Of a stretch of DNA of 32,593 nt, positions 1 through 6,346 are shown piece by piece (position 1 is the first letter of the stretch; each line of letters opens with the position of its first letter). The notes below the pieces were generated by a model, which ran no database searches, was not told where the DNA came from, and was given only the letters and a program-made list of their open reading frames with translations. The stretch comes from an archaeon (GTDB taxonomy: Archaea; Iainarchaeota; Iainarchaeia; Iainarchaeales; DTGL01). Where the stretch lies: contig JAPDKC010000016.1 in assembly GCA_029258755.1 (NCBI GenBank), forward strand, positions 1 to 32,593, read 5' to 3'. The position numbers were made by a program, and so were the translations under genes.

Positions 1-1
1 T

Positions 2-295
2 GGAGATTATATATAGATTAGTGTGATTGATTCTGATGGGAGCGATGTTAGCGGAGATGTTACGCCTAGTAATATAACCTCTTCTTGTCCAGCGGTGTTT
101 AGCTTTACTCCGCAGAAGATTGGCACTTATACAGTGATTGCAAAGTTTATTTGTAATGGTAGCGAATGTGATTCTAGAAGTGTGAAGTTTCTCGCGGAGC
201 AGGAGTTTCCGGAAACAAAGACTCCTGAACTAGAGCCATTGGTTGTTCTGTTTATTGCTTTGGTGGTTTTGGGGGTATTAGGAAGACGTAAATAA
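2..295 (+). CDS. C-terminal part of a surface protein with Ig-like fold and C-terminal membrane anchor; in-frame TAG at 14-16
   Basis: From GTG at 23 the frame gives 90 residues. Residues 1-58 look like the last beta-strands of an Ig/PKD/CARDB-type extracellular domain (pattern F-TPQKIGTYTVIAKF) with Cys22, Cys44 and Cys49. A P-E-rich linker (PETKTPELEP, 63-72) follows, then a hydrophobic segment at about 73-87 and a basic tail RRK. That layout resembles archaeal C-terminal sorting or anchor signals (PEF/PGF-CTERM style), but I cannot assign a family. The same frame continues upstream as G-D-Y-I, then TAG (14-16), then I-S-V-I-D-S-D-G. GDY-x-ISV-DSDG is the usual strand pattern of such domains, so the real gene probably starts before the window and is interrupted by this TAG. 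GTG 23 has no Shine-Dalgarno motif. It could be a decayed gene, a sequencing error, or an independent short ORF. Confidence 0.5.
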
Positions 296-316
296 GCTTG
301 CATGCTTTTTATTTGT
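294..316 (+). terminator. Weak stem and T-rich terminator after the surface protein
   Basis: A short stem AAGC/GCTT with a six-base loop sits directly on the stop codon and runs into TTTTTATTTG. Archaeal termination mainly needs the T-run, so this is a plausible end for the first gene. The stem alone is weak. Confidence 0.35.
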
Positions 317-329
317 TTCCTCCTTTTAA

Positions 330-337
330 TTTAAATA
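330..337 (+). promoter_or_regulatory. TATA box of rtcB
   Basis: TTTAAATA lies in an A/T-rich spacer. A start site about 26 bases downstream (near 360) would leave a leader of about 24 bases containing the GAAGGTGAT ribosome binding site at 372-380 ahead of ATG 384. Confidence 0.5.
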
Positions 338-383
338 GAATATAGAATTAATCTAAAAATTATTCTAGTTTGAAGGTGATTAT

Positions 384-3332
384 ATGAGTTTGAAAAGATT
401 GGATAGATTTGTTTGGGAAATACCAAAGCAGAACGATATGCTTGTTCCTGCAAGGATATACTCTAGTGAAGAAATGATTCAGGAGCTTATACGTGAGGAA
501 AGCACCGATTGGAGCACATTAAGGCAGCTTAGAAATGTAGCTTGCTTGCCAGGGATTCAAAAGCATGCTTTGGCTTTAGCTGATTGTCATCCTGGCTATG
601 GAGCTCCCATTGGCGGTGTAGCTGCAATGGATATAAATGAAGGTGTTATTACGTTCGGACTTATCGGTTTTGATATTAACTGCCTTGAGGGAAATGCAAA
701 AGTTCTGGATGAATTTGGGGCGTACAGAGAGATAAAATACGAAAAATTCTGGCTAAAACGCAATGTGCTCTGCTTTTGGAAAAAGGATATCGAAATGGCA
801 AGCGTTGTTAGGTTTCTGAAAAGAACGGATAAAAAGGCATGTAAGATAATTACTGAAACTGGCAGAGAGATTATTGCAAGCTTAGACCATCCATTTTTAA
901 CAAAAAGGGGGATGATAGAGGCAAAAAATTTAAAGAAAGGCAGCATGCTTGCGGTATTTCCATTTGAAGGCGTTCCTTTTGAAAAACCCAAAAATAAAAC
1001 AATAGTGGATGAAAAGAAAATAAAAGAGGTTCTTAAAAAACATGGTTATAAAGACAAGGCCAAAATGAAGCAGGTAGTAGAAGAGCTCAAAAAAAGGGGG
1101 CTTCTGCCGCTTAAACTCAACAATGAAAAGGTGCCCTTTCTAATAAAGCTTATCGGGTATTCCTTTGGAGATGGACACGTATCGCTAACAAAGGAGTACG
1201 CGAATGTTTCTTTCTATGGAAAAGCAAACGACCTGCAGAACATACTCGATGATCTCAAAAAAGTAGGTTATTCCACGACAATTTATTCAAGGGAGAGAAA
1301 GCACAGGATAAATACCTCTTACAGAAAGGTAAGTTTTACCCGCACTGAACATAGCATCAACTGCGGAGCCCATTCCCTGGCGGCCTTGTTTATTGCTATG
1401 GGAGCGCCAGAAGGAAATAAGGCAAAGGAAGATTTTGAAATACCGCAATGGCTTATGGGAGCACCGTTGTGGTATAAAAGGCTTTTCTTAGCTTCATTTT
1501 TTGGAGCGGAGCTAAGCTCGCCGAAGACTGTTACAAAGCACGGCTACAACTTCTACGGACCTATACTTTCTATAAATAAAAAAGAAAATGCTGTAAAAAG
1601 TGGCAAAAAATTTTTGATGCAAATTAAAAAATTGCTAAGCGAATTTGGTGTAAAAAGCAGATTGATAAAAGAAAGAACCGAATACAAAAACAAAGCTGGA
1701 GAGGTTTCAATAAGGCTGCGCCTTCAAATATCAAGTGAAAACAAAAACCTCATCAGCCTGTACAAAAAAGTGGGTTTCGAATACAATACCGAAAAAAGGT
1801 TCTTGGGAAACGCTGCAATTCAGTATCTAACCTTAAAAGAGAGGATATTAGAGTTAAGGAAAAGGATAGAAAAAAAGGCTAAGGAGCTTAAAAGCAAGGG
1901 CGTTCCAAGCAGGGAGATAAAGAACATGCTCTGCCAAAAATACATAAATAGCCGATTCATAGAAAGGTGCATTTGGGAAAGGAGAAAAACTGCGCCAAGA
2001 ATTTCATTCGTATTTCCAAAGTTCGAAGAATTTATAAAGGCCCGCACAACAGGTTTAGGCAAAAGCGGTGTTGTTTGGGAGGAAATAGCAAAAATTGAAG
2101 TAATTCCTTTCAGGAAAAAGGTATATGACTTCACACTTGGGCATAAAGCACACAATTTTATAGCGAATGGTTTTGTGGTTTCAAATTGCGGCGTCAGAAC
2201 ATTAAAAACACCGCTCAAAAAGCAGGATATAGAAGGGGTTAAAGAAAAGTTAGCGGATGCTTTGTTTGAAAATATTCCTGCTGGCCTAGGCAGCGAAGGT
2301 GAGCTACGCTTAAGCCCGAGCCAGATAGATGAAGTGCTCATTGGCGGTGCGGAATATGTTGTAAAACAAGGTTACGGGCTCAAAGAAGATCTCGAGTATA
2401 TAGAGCTCAATGGAAAGGCACCTAACGCTAAGCCAGAGAATGTTTCGCAAAGAGCCAAACAAAGACAGTATAGGCAGGTTGGCACTTTAGGTTCTGGAAA
2501 CCATTATTTAGAGGTACAGTATGTGGAAGAAATTTATGATGAAGAAGCGGCTAAAGCATTTGGCTTATTTAAGGACCAAATTTTGGTAAGCATCCATTGT
2601 GGCAGCAGAGCTTTAGGGCATCAGATAGGCATGGATTATATTCAGGTTTTGCGTAGCGCAACGAGGAAGTATGGAATAAGGATAAAAGACAATGAGCTTG
2701 TTTGTGCTCCAATACAAAGCGAGGAAGGCCAGCGCTATCTAAGCGCTGTAAACGCTGGCATAAATTGTGCTTTTGCCAATAGGCAAGTGTTAACACACCT
2801 TACAAGAAGTGTGTTTTCCAAGGTTCTTGGCATAGATGAAAAAGAGGTAAAAACGCTTTACGATGTTGGACACAATACAGCAAAAATAGAAAAGCATAGC
2901 ATTGATGGCATAACAAAAGAAGTTCTTGTACATAGAAAGGGCTCCACAAGAGGCTTTGGTCCTGGAAGGGAAGAAATACCTGAAGAATATAGAAGTGCTG
3001 GACAGCCGGTGCTTGTTGGCGGTACTATGGGAACAGCAAGCTATATATTGGTAGGTACAGAAAAAGGAATGCAAGAATGCTTCGGGTCAGCTGTACATGG
3101 GGCTGGTAGAAAGATGAGCAGACATGCAGCAGTAAAAAGATTCAGAGGCGAGCAGATAGCAGCAGAGTTAAGGAAAAAAGGAATAATAATAAAGGCGCAT
3201 TCTTGGCGTGGTGCAGCAGAAGAGGCACCGCAAGCGTACAAAGACATAGATGTTGTGGTAAACGTGATGCACGAAAGCGGCATAAACAAGAAAGTAGCTC
3301 GCTTAAGGCCTCTTATAACGGTGAAAGGATAA
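384..3332 (+). CDS. rtcB: RtcB RNA-splicing ligase containing an intein
   Basis: 982-residue precursor of the 3'-phosphate RNA ligase that joins tRNA exon halves and heals broken RNA (GTP- and Mn-dependent). N-extein is residues 1-99, intein 100-601, C-extein 602-982; the spliced product is 480 residues, the normal RtcB length. Extein landmarks: HPGYGAPIGG (69-78), metal ligands Asp97 and Cys602 (the split GFDIN/CGVR motif), GSGNH His707, SIHCGS His738, DVGH His830, and HGAGRKMSR with His905 at the place of the guanylylated catalytic His. These match the known Pyrococcus RtcB ligands once 502 residues are subtracted. ATG 384 follows a good GAAGGTGAT site. The gene appears to be monocistronic, with a TATA box upstream and a new promoter after it. 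All catalytic residues are present, so activity after splicing is expected. Confidence 0.96.
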   Translation: MSLKRLDRFVWEIPKQNDMLVPARIYSSEEMIQELIREESTDWSTLRQLRNVACLPGIQKHALALADCHPGYGAPIGGVAAMDINEGVITFGLIGFDINCLEGNAKVLDEFGAYREIKYEKFWLKRNVLCFWKKDIEMASVVRFLKRTDKKACKIITETGREIIASLDHPFLTKRGMIEAKNLKKGSMLAVFPFEGVPFEKPKNKTIVDEKKIKEVLKKHGYKDKAKMKQVVEELKKRGLLPLKLNNEKVPFLIKLIGYSFGDGHVSLTKEYANVSFYGKANDLQNILDDLKKVGYSTTIYSRERKHRINTSYRKVSFTRTEHSINCGAHSLAALFIAMGAPEGNKAKEDFEIPQWLMGAPLWYKRLFLASFFGAELSSPKTVTKHGYNFYGPILSINKKENAVKSGKKFLMQIKKLLSEFGVKSRLIKERTEYKNKAGEVSIRLRLQISSENKNLISLYKKVGFEYNTEKRFLGNAAIQYLTLKERILELRKRIEKKAKELKSKGVPSREIKNMLCQKYINSRFIERCIWERRKTAPRISFVFPKFEEFIKARTTGLGKSGVVWEEIAKIEVIPFRKKVYDFTLGHKAHNFIANGFVVSNCGVRTLKTPLKKQDIEGVKEKLADALFENIPAGLGSEGELRLSPSQIDEVLIGGAEYVVKQGYGLKEDLEYIELNGKAPNAKPENVSQRAKQRQYRQVGTLGSGNHYLEVQYVEEIYDEEAAKAFGLFKDQILVSIHCGSRALGHQIGMDYIQVLRSATRKYGIRIKDNELVCAPIQSEEGQRYLSAVNAGINCAFANRQVLTHLTRSVFSKVLGIDEKEVKTLYDVGHNTAKIEKHSIDGITKEVLVHRKGSTRGFGPGREEIPEEYRSAGQPVLVGGTMGTASYILVGTEKGMQECFGSAVHGAGRKMSRHAAVKRFRGEQIAAELRKKGIIIKAHSWRGAAEEAPQAYKDIDVVVNVMHESGINKKVARLRPLITVKG
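681..2186 (+). mobile_element. Intein with DOD (LAGLIDADG) homing endonuclease, inserted in rtcB
   Basis: In-frame 502-residue insertion splitting the conserved GFDIN/CGVR sequence of RtcB. It starts with nucleophile Cys100 (CLEGNAKVL, block A), has a block-B-like segment SLDHPFL with His169, and ends with block F VYDFTL...AHNFIANG and block G FVVSN (Asn601), followed by Cys602 as +1 nucleophile. Endonuclease motifs are LIGYSFGDGHV (Asp263) and LFLASFFGAELS (Glu376), typical of the two DOD helices with acidic catalytic residues. Residues 480-535 are a Lys/Arg-rich helical stretch, perhaps DNA-binding. The penultimate residue is Ser600 where most inteins have His; such variants are known and can still splice. 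RtcB inteins at this position are known in other archaea (for example Pyrococcus). The element looks intact: no stop or frameshift. Confidence 0.95.
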
Positions 3333-3363
3333 AAATTAACTTAGTAACTGTAAAAGGGAAAGA

Positions 3364-3371
3364 TTTAAATA
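3364..3371 (+). promoter_or_regulatory. TATA box for the leaderless surface-protein gene at 3394
   Basis: TTTAAATA is centred about 26-27 bases before ATG 3394, which is the usual distance from TATA box to transcription start in archaea. No Shine-Dalgarno motif precedes the ATG, so the mRNA probably begins at or beside the start codon. Confidence 0.55.
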
Positions 3372-3393
3372 TGATGAATGCGGTATTTTTATT

Positions 3394-4560
3394 ATGCCTC
3401 GTATAAAAAACTTTCTATGCTTTGTACTTATTGCTCTTGTTTTATTCCCAATGGTTAGCTTTGCGGCTGATTGTAGCGATTTAGAGCTTGTTGTCACAGA
3501 TGTTGATGTAAAAGAAGGAAGCACTGCAAGCTTTGCATTTTACCTCCATAATAACACTAACGAGCGCTTTTATATAGATAGGGTTAGCGCTTACGACTTT
3601 GCGGAAGGGATAATTACGCAAGCTTTGCGCTGGGATAGAGTTGCGCTTAGTGGGAGCGAAGCAAGCATTGTAATAAGCATAGAGGCGCCTGAAGGAGCTA
3701 GCGCTAAGGATAGAAATGCCTATGTTCAGGTAAGAGGACATTTCTTAAGCGGAAAGGTATGCCACTATCGCGATATAAAAGCTGTTTTTCCTGTTAGGGT
3801 TATAAAGGAAGACGCTTCTGAAGCAGTACCGGATTGTGGACACTTTGATATTGTTCTACCTTCCTCAATAAATATACATAACTTTGGTACCCTCGATTTT
3901 ATAGTGGAAAATTATACCAGCGAAGATGCAAGGATTTATGTAAAAGGCGTGGGAGCAAGCGTAGATACAATAATGTATTTGATTCCTGCAAAATCGAGGG
4001 TTTATAAAACGCTCCGCATAGAAAGCGAGCAAACAAGCGCCCTAATTCTGTTCGATGCCGATTTAGGGGCCTGCGGAACCAAAAGCTATGAGCTTACTGT
4101 TCACAATGTTGTGTTTGAAAAACCTGAAGAAAAGCCAGATGTAGAGATGAGCTATTCTATAGCCAAAGATGAAAATGGCTACTTAGTTAGTGTAACCTTG
4201 AAGAATCTAAGCCAATTTGAGATCAACGGCATTCTTTATGCTGAAGTGCCAGAGAACTGGTATGCTGATAGCTTTGAGGTTATGCTTGCGCCTTTTGAAG
4301 AGGCAACAATAGATATGCGTGTAATTCCTGAAGAAAAGAGCGAAACACAAAGCTTCGATATTGTTTTCCAATATAACGGCAGCGAGGAACGGCTTTCTGT
4401 TCAGCTCCAAAAGGAAAAAAGAGAAGAACCATTTGCCATAGGCCTTACGACGCTTGTGGCTTCAGCTATTTTAGCAGGAATACTGGTTATGGTGATAATA
4501 ATATTGATAGGAAGTACTACGAGCAAACGCATTAAGGAGCCTTGGCAAGAGGTGGTTTAA
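3394..4560 (+). CDS. Secreted, membrane-anchored protein with Ig-like repeats
   Basis: 388 residues, family not recognised. An N-terminal signal peptide (basic MPRIK, hydrophobic 7-22, VSFAA near 21-25) is followed by beta-rich extracellular sequence. Two related modules each begin with D-C (Cys27 in DCSDLELVV, then DCGHFDIVL) and each carry one later Cys (GKVCHYRD; GACGTKSYEL), suggesting one disulfide per module. A third, Cys-free module contains NLSQFEINGILYAEVPENW, the style of CARDB or NPCBM-associated Ig-like domains. A transmembrane helix at about 349-373 and a short cytoplasmic tail (TSKRIKEPWQEVV) end the protein. It is therefore predicted to be type I with the bulk outside. Its TAA overlaps the ATG of the next gene, so the two are translationally coupled and may act together at the cell surface. 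The function is unknown. Confidence 0.8.
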   Translation: MPRIKNFLCFVLIALVLFPMVSFAADCSDLELVVTDVDVKEGSTASFAFYLHNNTNERFYIDRVSAYDFAEGIITQALRWDRVALSGSEASIVISIEAPEGASAKDRNAYVQVRGHFLSGKVCHYRDIKAVFPVRVIKEDASEAVPDCGHFDIVLPSSINIHNFGTLDFIVENYTSEDARIYVKGVGASVDTIMYLIPAKSRVYKTLRIESEQTSALILFDADLGACGTKSYELTVHNVVFEKPEEKPDVEMSYSIAKDENGYLVSVTLKNLSQFEINGILYAEVPENWYADSFEVMLAPFEEATIDMRVIPEEKSETQSFDIVFQYNGSEERLSVQLQKEKREEPFAIGLTTLVASAILAGILVMVIIILIGSTTSKRIKEPWQEVV

Positions 4561-5150
4561 TGAAAAAAATTTGCATAGTTTTGGCAGCTTTATTGCTTTT
4601 TACAAGCGTCTACGCATACAGCGGCTCTTACTCAAAGCTTATTAAACCAGGGGACACGGTAAAGCTATTGATACCATATGGCAAGTATGTAGATATTAAT
4701 GATCTTAAGATAGAGGTAAACGGATGGCTCGCGCTCAACAGATTGGGCTTTGCGCCTTTGTGTCAGGGGACGTGCTGCTTATATAAAGATTTTTATATCT
4801 ATGCTGAACCTGACAAAACACCAATAGGCAAAGTGAGGATATTTGCAGGAATCCCGAGGGTTTCTATATGGCAAAGCTTCGATTTTAGAGGCAGAAGATG
4901 GCTTATCCTAATAGCGCAAGGACATGCTAGCTATGTAAAAACAAGCGCTCCGACAAGGAGCATAAGAAGCTCTACTTTCTACCCTATGCGAAGCTTACGC
5001 AACTATCGCTCGCGCAGCTATTGGAAAAACTATAGCTTGCGTAACATATCAAGGTACAACTGGCATAGCTCTAAGCGTTACATATATAAGCCTTGGAGAA
5101 TTAGAGGCAGCTTATACTACGGCCGCTATTCGAGATTTAGAATAAGGTAA
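4560..5150 (+). CDS. Small secreted protein with Arg/Tyr/Ser-rich tail
   Basis: 196 residues from ATG 4560, which shares its A with the preceding TAA stop and has an AGAGGTGGT site just upstream. A signal peptide is clear (MKK, hydrophobic 4-17, cleavage near VYA19). Residues 20-125 form a compact, probably beta-rich region with a Cys cluster (LCQGTCCLY, Cys68, Cys72, Cys73). Residues 131-196 are low in complexity: 15 Arg, 3 Lys and 10 Tyr, with many Ser and no Asp or Glu. The last acidic residue in the whole protein is Asp108. Such a tail could bind nucleic acid, envelope polymer or membrane lipid, or be intrinsically disordered and sticky. I do not recognise the family. It is coupled to the anchored Ig-like protein before it and followed by a gene-free stretch. 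Confidence 0.75.
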   Translation: MKKICIVLAALLLFTSVYAYSGSYSKLIKPGDTVKLLIPYGKYVDINDLKIEVNGWLALNRLGFAPLCQGTCCLYKDFYIYAEPDKTPIGKVRIFAGIPRVSIWQSFDFRGRRWLILIAQGHASYVKTSAPTRSIRSSTFYPMRSLRNYRSRSYWKNYSLRNISRYNWHSSKRYIYKPWRIRGSLYYGRYSRFRIR

Positions 5151-5170
5151 AAATGCAAAATTGCAAAAGT

Positions 5171-5180
5171 ATTTTAAAAT
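5171..5180 (+). promoter_or_regulatory. TATA box of the candidate RNA gene
   Basis: ATTTTAAAAT is centred about 27-32 bases before the first bases of the predicted RNA stem (5208), about the spacing expected between an archaeal TATA box and the start site. It lies just after the stop of the preceding gene. Confidence 0.45.
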
Positions 5181-5202
5181 ATTCTACAAAACATTTTATT
5201 TA

Positions 5203-5303
5203 ATTGTGCAAGCACACTGTGTCCCAGCACAGCTTGCATGAAGGGGAAGCAGCATACAAAAAGAGATGCTGGGGCATAAATGCTGCAGTGGCTTGCTTCT
5301 TTT
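5203..5303 (+). ncRNA. Candidate structured small RNA, possible pseudoknot
   Basis: The 191-base gap before L3 holds no ORF but strong base pairing. Helix 1: 5208-5213 (GCAAGC) with 5291-5296 (GCTTGC), and 5215-5219 (CACTG) with 5286-5290 (CAGTG), with A5214 bulged. Helix 2: 5220-5229 with 5267-5276, ten pairs including one G-U. A nine-base bulge (5277-5285) lies only on the 3' side. The apical loop 5230-5266 contains a small GCTT/AAGC stem (5232-5235/5247-5250). Loop bases 5250-5255 (CAGCAT) are complementary to 5280-5285 (ATGCTG) in the bulge, so a pseudoknot or an alternative fold is possible. The 3' end runs into CTTCTTTTAATATTTTT, a T-rich terminator. It has its own upstream TATA box. 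It matches no RNA family I can name; it could be a free RNA or the regulated leader of the ribosomal operon. Confidence 0.5.
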
Positions 5304-5307
5304 AATA

Positions 5308-5317
5308 TTTTTAAATC
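5308..5317 (+). promoter_or_regulatory. Promoter region of the ribosomal superoperon
   Basis: TTTTTAAATC lies 25-34 bases before ATG 5342, giving a start site at or just before the gene. An alternative TATA-like TTTTAATATT begins at 5301 and would give a leader of about ten bases that keeps the GGTGGCG site (5333-5339). Either way the leader is very short. The T-run here also serves as a terminator for whatever is transcribed from upstream. Confidence 0.45.
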
Positions 5318-5341
5318 TAACCCTTAGTATTTGGTGGCGCT

Positions 5342-6346
5342 ATGGCCAAAATACATAAGCCAAGAAGCGGTAGCTTAGCTTTCTACCCAAGAAAGCGAGC
5401 AAAGAAAGAAACGCCTAGCTTTAAGACTGTTCCTGGAAAAGAAGCTAGCGAAGTAAAGCCATTAAACTTCTACGGCTACAAGGTTGGGATGGCTCATGTT
5501 GTAGCCAGCGATATGCATAAAAAAAGCCCTAGCTATGGGCAGAAGGTTTCTATGCCTGTAACCATAATTGAGACGCCGCCATTAGCTGTTGTTGGTGTTC
5601 GCGCCTATGAAAAAACAACTGAAGGCTTAAGGGTTATAACTGAGGTTCTTGCAGAGGAGCTACCAAAAGAGCTCGCAAGGCGCATTAAAACATTGCGTAA
5701 GCATTTGGAAAAAAAGAAGGAGAAGAAAAGCGATCTTGGAAAGATAGAAAAGCTTGTTGAAGAGAAAAAGGTGCATGAGTTAAGATTGCTTGCATGCACA
5801 CAACCAAAGCTAACTACTATAGGAAAGAAGAAGCCAGAGCTCGTTGAGATTCATTTAAGCGGACCTGTAGAGAAACAGCTTGAATATGCTAAAGAAAAGC
5901 TTGGAAAGGAGATAAGCGTAAGGGAAGCTTTTAAAGAGCTAGATTTTTTGGATGTTAAAGCTGTTACCAAAGGCAAGGGCTTCCAAGGCGTGGTTAAGCG
6001 CTTCGGAGTTAAGATGCAGAGGCCCAAATCTAAAGAAAGACGTGTTGTTGGTTCTATAGGACCCTGGCATCCGCCCACTGTTATGTGGACTGTACCAAGG
6101 CCTGGCCAGATGGGCTATCACACAAGGACAGAATACAATAAAAAGCTGCTTAAGATAAGCGATGACCCGAGCATAAATCCGAAAGGCGGCTGGAAGAATT
6201 ATGGCATTATAAAGAATGAATATATAATAGTTGAAGGTTCTATTCCAGGTCCAAGCAAAAGGTGCGTTGCTTTTAGAAAAAGCATAAGGCCAGCGCCTTT
6301 AGAGCATCATAAAATAGAAGAGGTGTCGCTAATTGTCACCAAGTAA
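5342..6346 (+). CDS. rpl3: 50S ribosomal protein L3 (uL3)
   Basis: 334 residues, the normal archaeal length. It binds 23S rRNA near the peptidyl transferase centre and is an early assembly protein. Recognisable features: the N-terminal MAKIHKPRSGSLAFYPRKRA typical of archaeal L3, the GYKVGMAHV motif, and the central KGKGFQGVVKRFG...GSIGPWHPP loop whose tip reaches the catalytic site. A Lys/Glu-rich helical insertion (about residues 110-145) is characteristic of the archaeal/eukaryotic form. It is the first gene of the superoperon, behind a GGTGG site. Its stop at 6344-6346 overlaps the L4 start by 14 bases. Confidence 0.97.
   Translation: MAKIHKPRSGSLAFYPRKRAKKETPSFKTVPGKEASEVKPLNFYGYKVGMAHVVASDMHKKSPSYGQKVSMPVTIIETPPLAVVGVRAYEKTTEGLRVITEVLAEELPKELARRIKTLRKHLEKKKEKKSDLGKIEKLVEEKKVHELRLLACTQPKLTTIGKKKPELVEIHLSGPVEKQLEYAKEKLGKEISVREAFKELDFLDVKAVTKGKGFQGVVKRFGVKMQRPKSKERRVVGSIGPWHPPTVMWTVPRPGQMGYHTRTEYNKKLLKISDDPSINPKGGWKNYGIIKNEYIIVEGSIPGPSKRCVAFRKSIRPAPLEHHKIEEVSLIVTK

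Noticed and set aside
14-16. TAG as a pyrrolysine or other recoded codon
   Set aside because: TAG is used as the normal stop of several ribosomal genes in this window, and no recoding signal is visible; only one base triplet at the window edge supports the idea.
596-991. Long minus-strand reading frames, for example opposite the rtcB intein, S5 and infB
   Set aside because: They lie opposite strongly conserved genes, have no family likeness or binding site, and have compositions expected from reading the reverse of Lys/Glu-rich coding sequence.
3203-3406. Plus-strand frame overlapping the end of rtcB
   Set aside because: It overlaps conserved RtcB sequence in another frame and resembles no protein.
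5208-5296. The candidate RNA as an SRP RNA (the GGGGAAGCAGC word resembles the SRP helix 8 motif GGAAGCAGC)
   Set aside because: The 5' partner motif and GNRA-type tetraloop of helix 8 are not found, the 3' side has a long unpaired A-rich stretch, and there is no Alu domain. The likeness is limited to one word.
5203-5303. The candidate RNA as a box H/ACA or C/D guide RNA
   Set aside because: No ACA box follows the stem at the right distance and no RTGATGA/CTGA pair is present.
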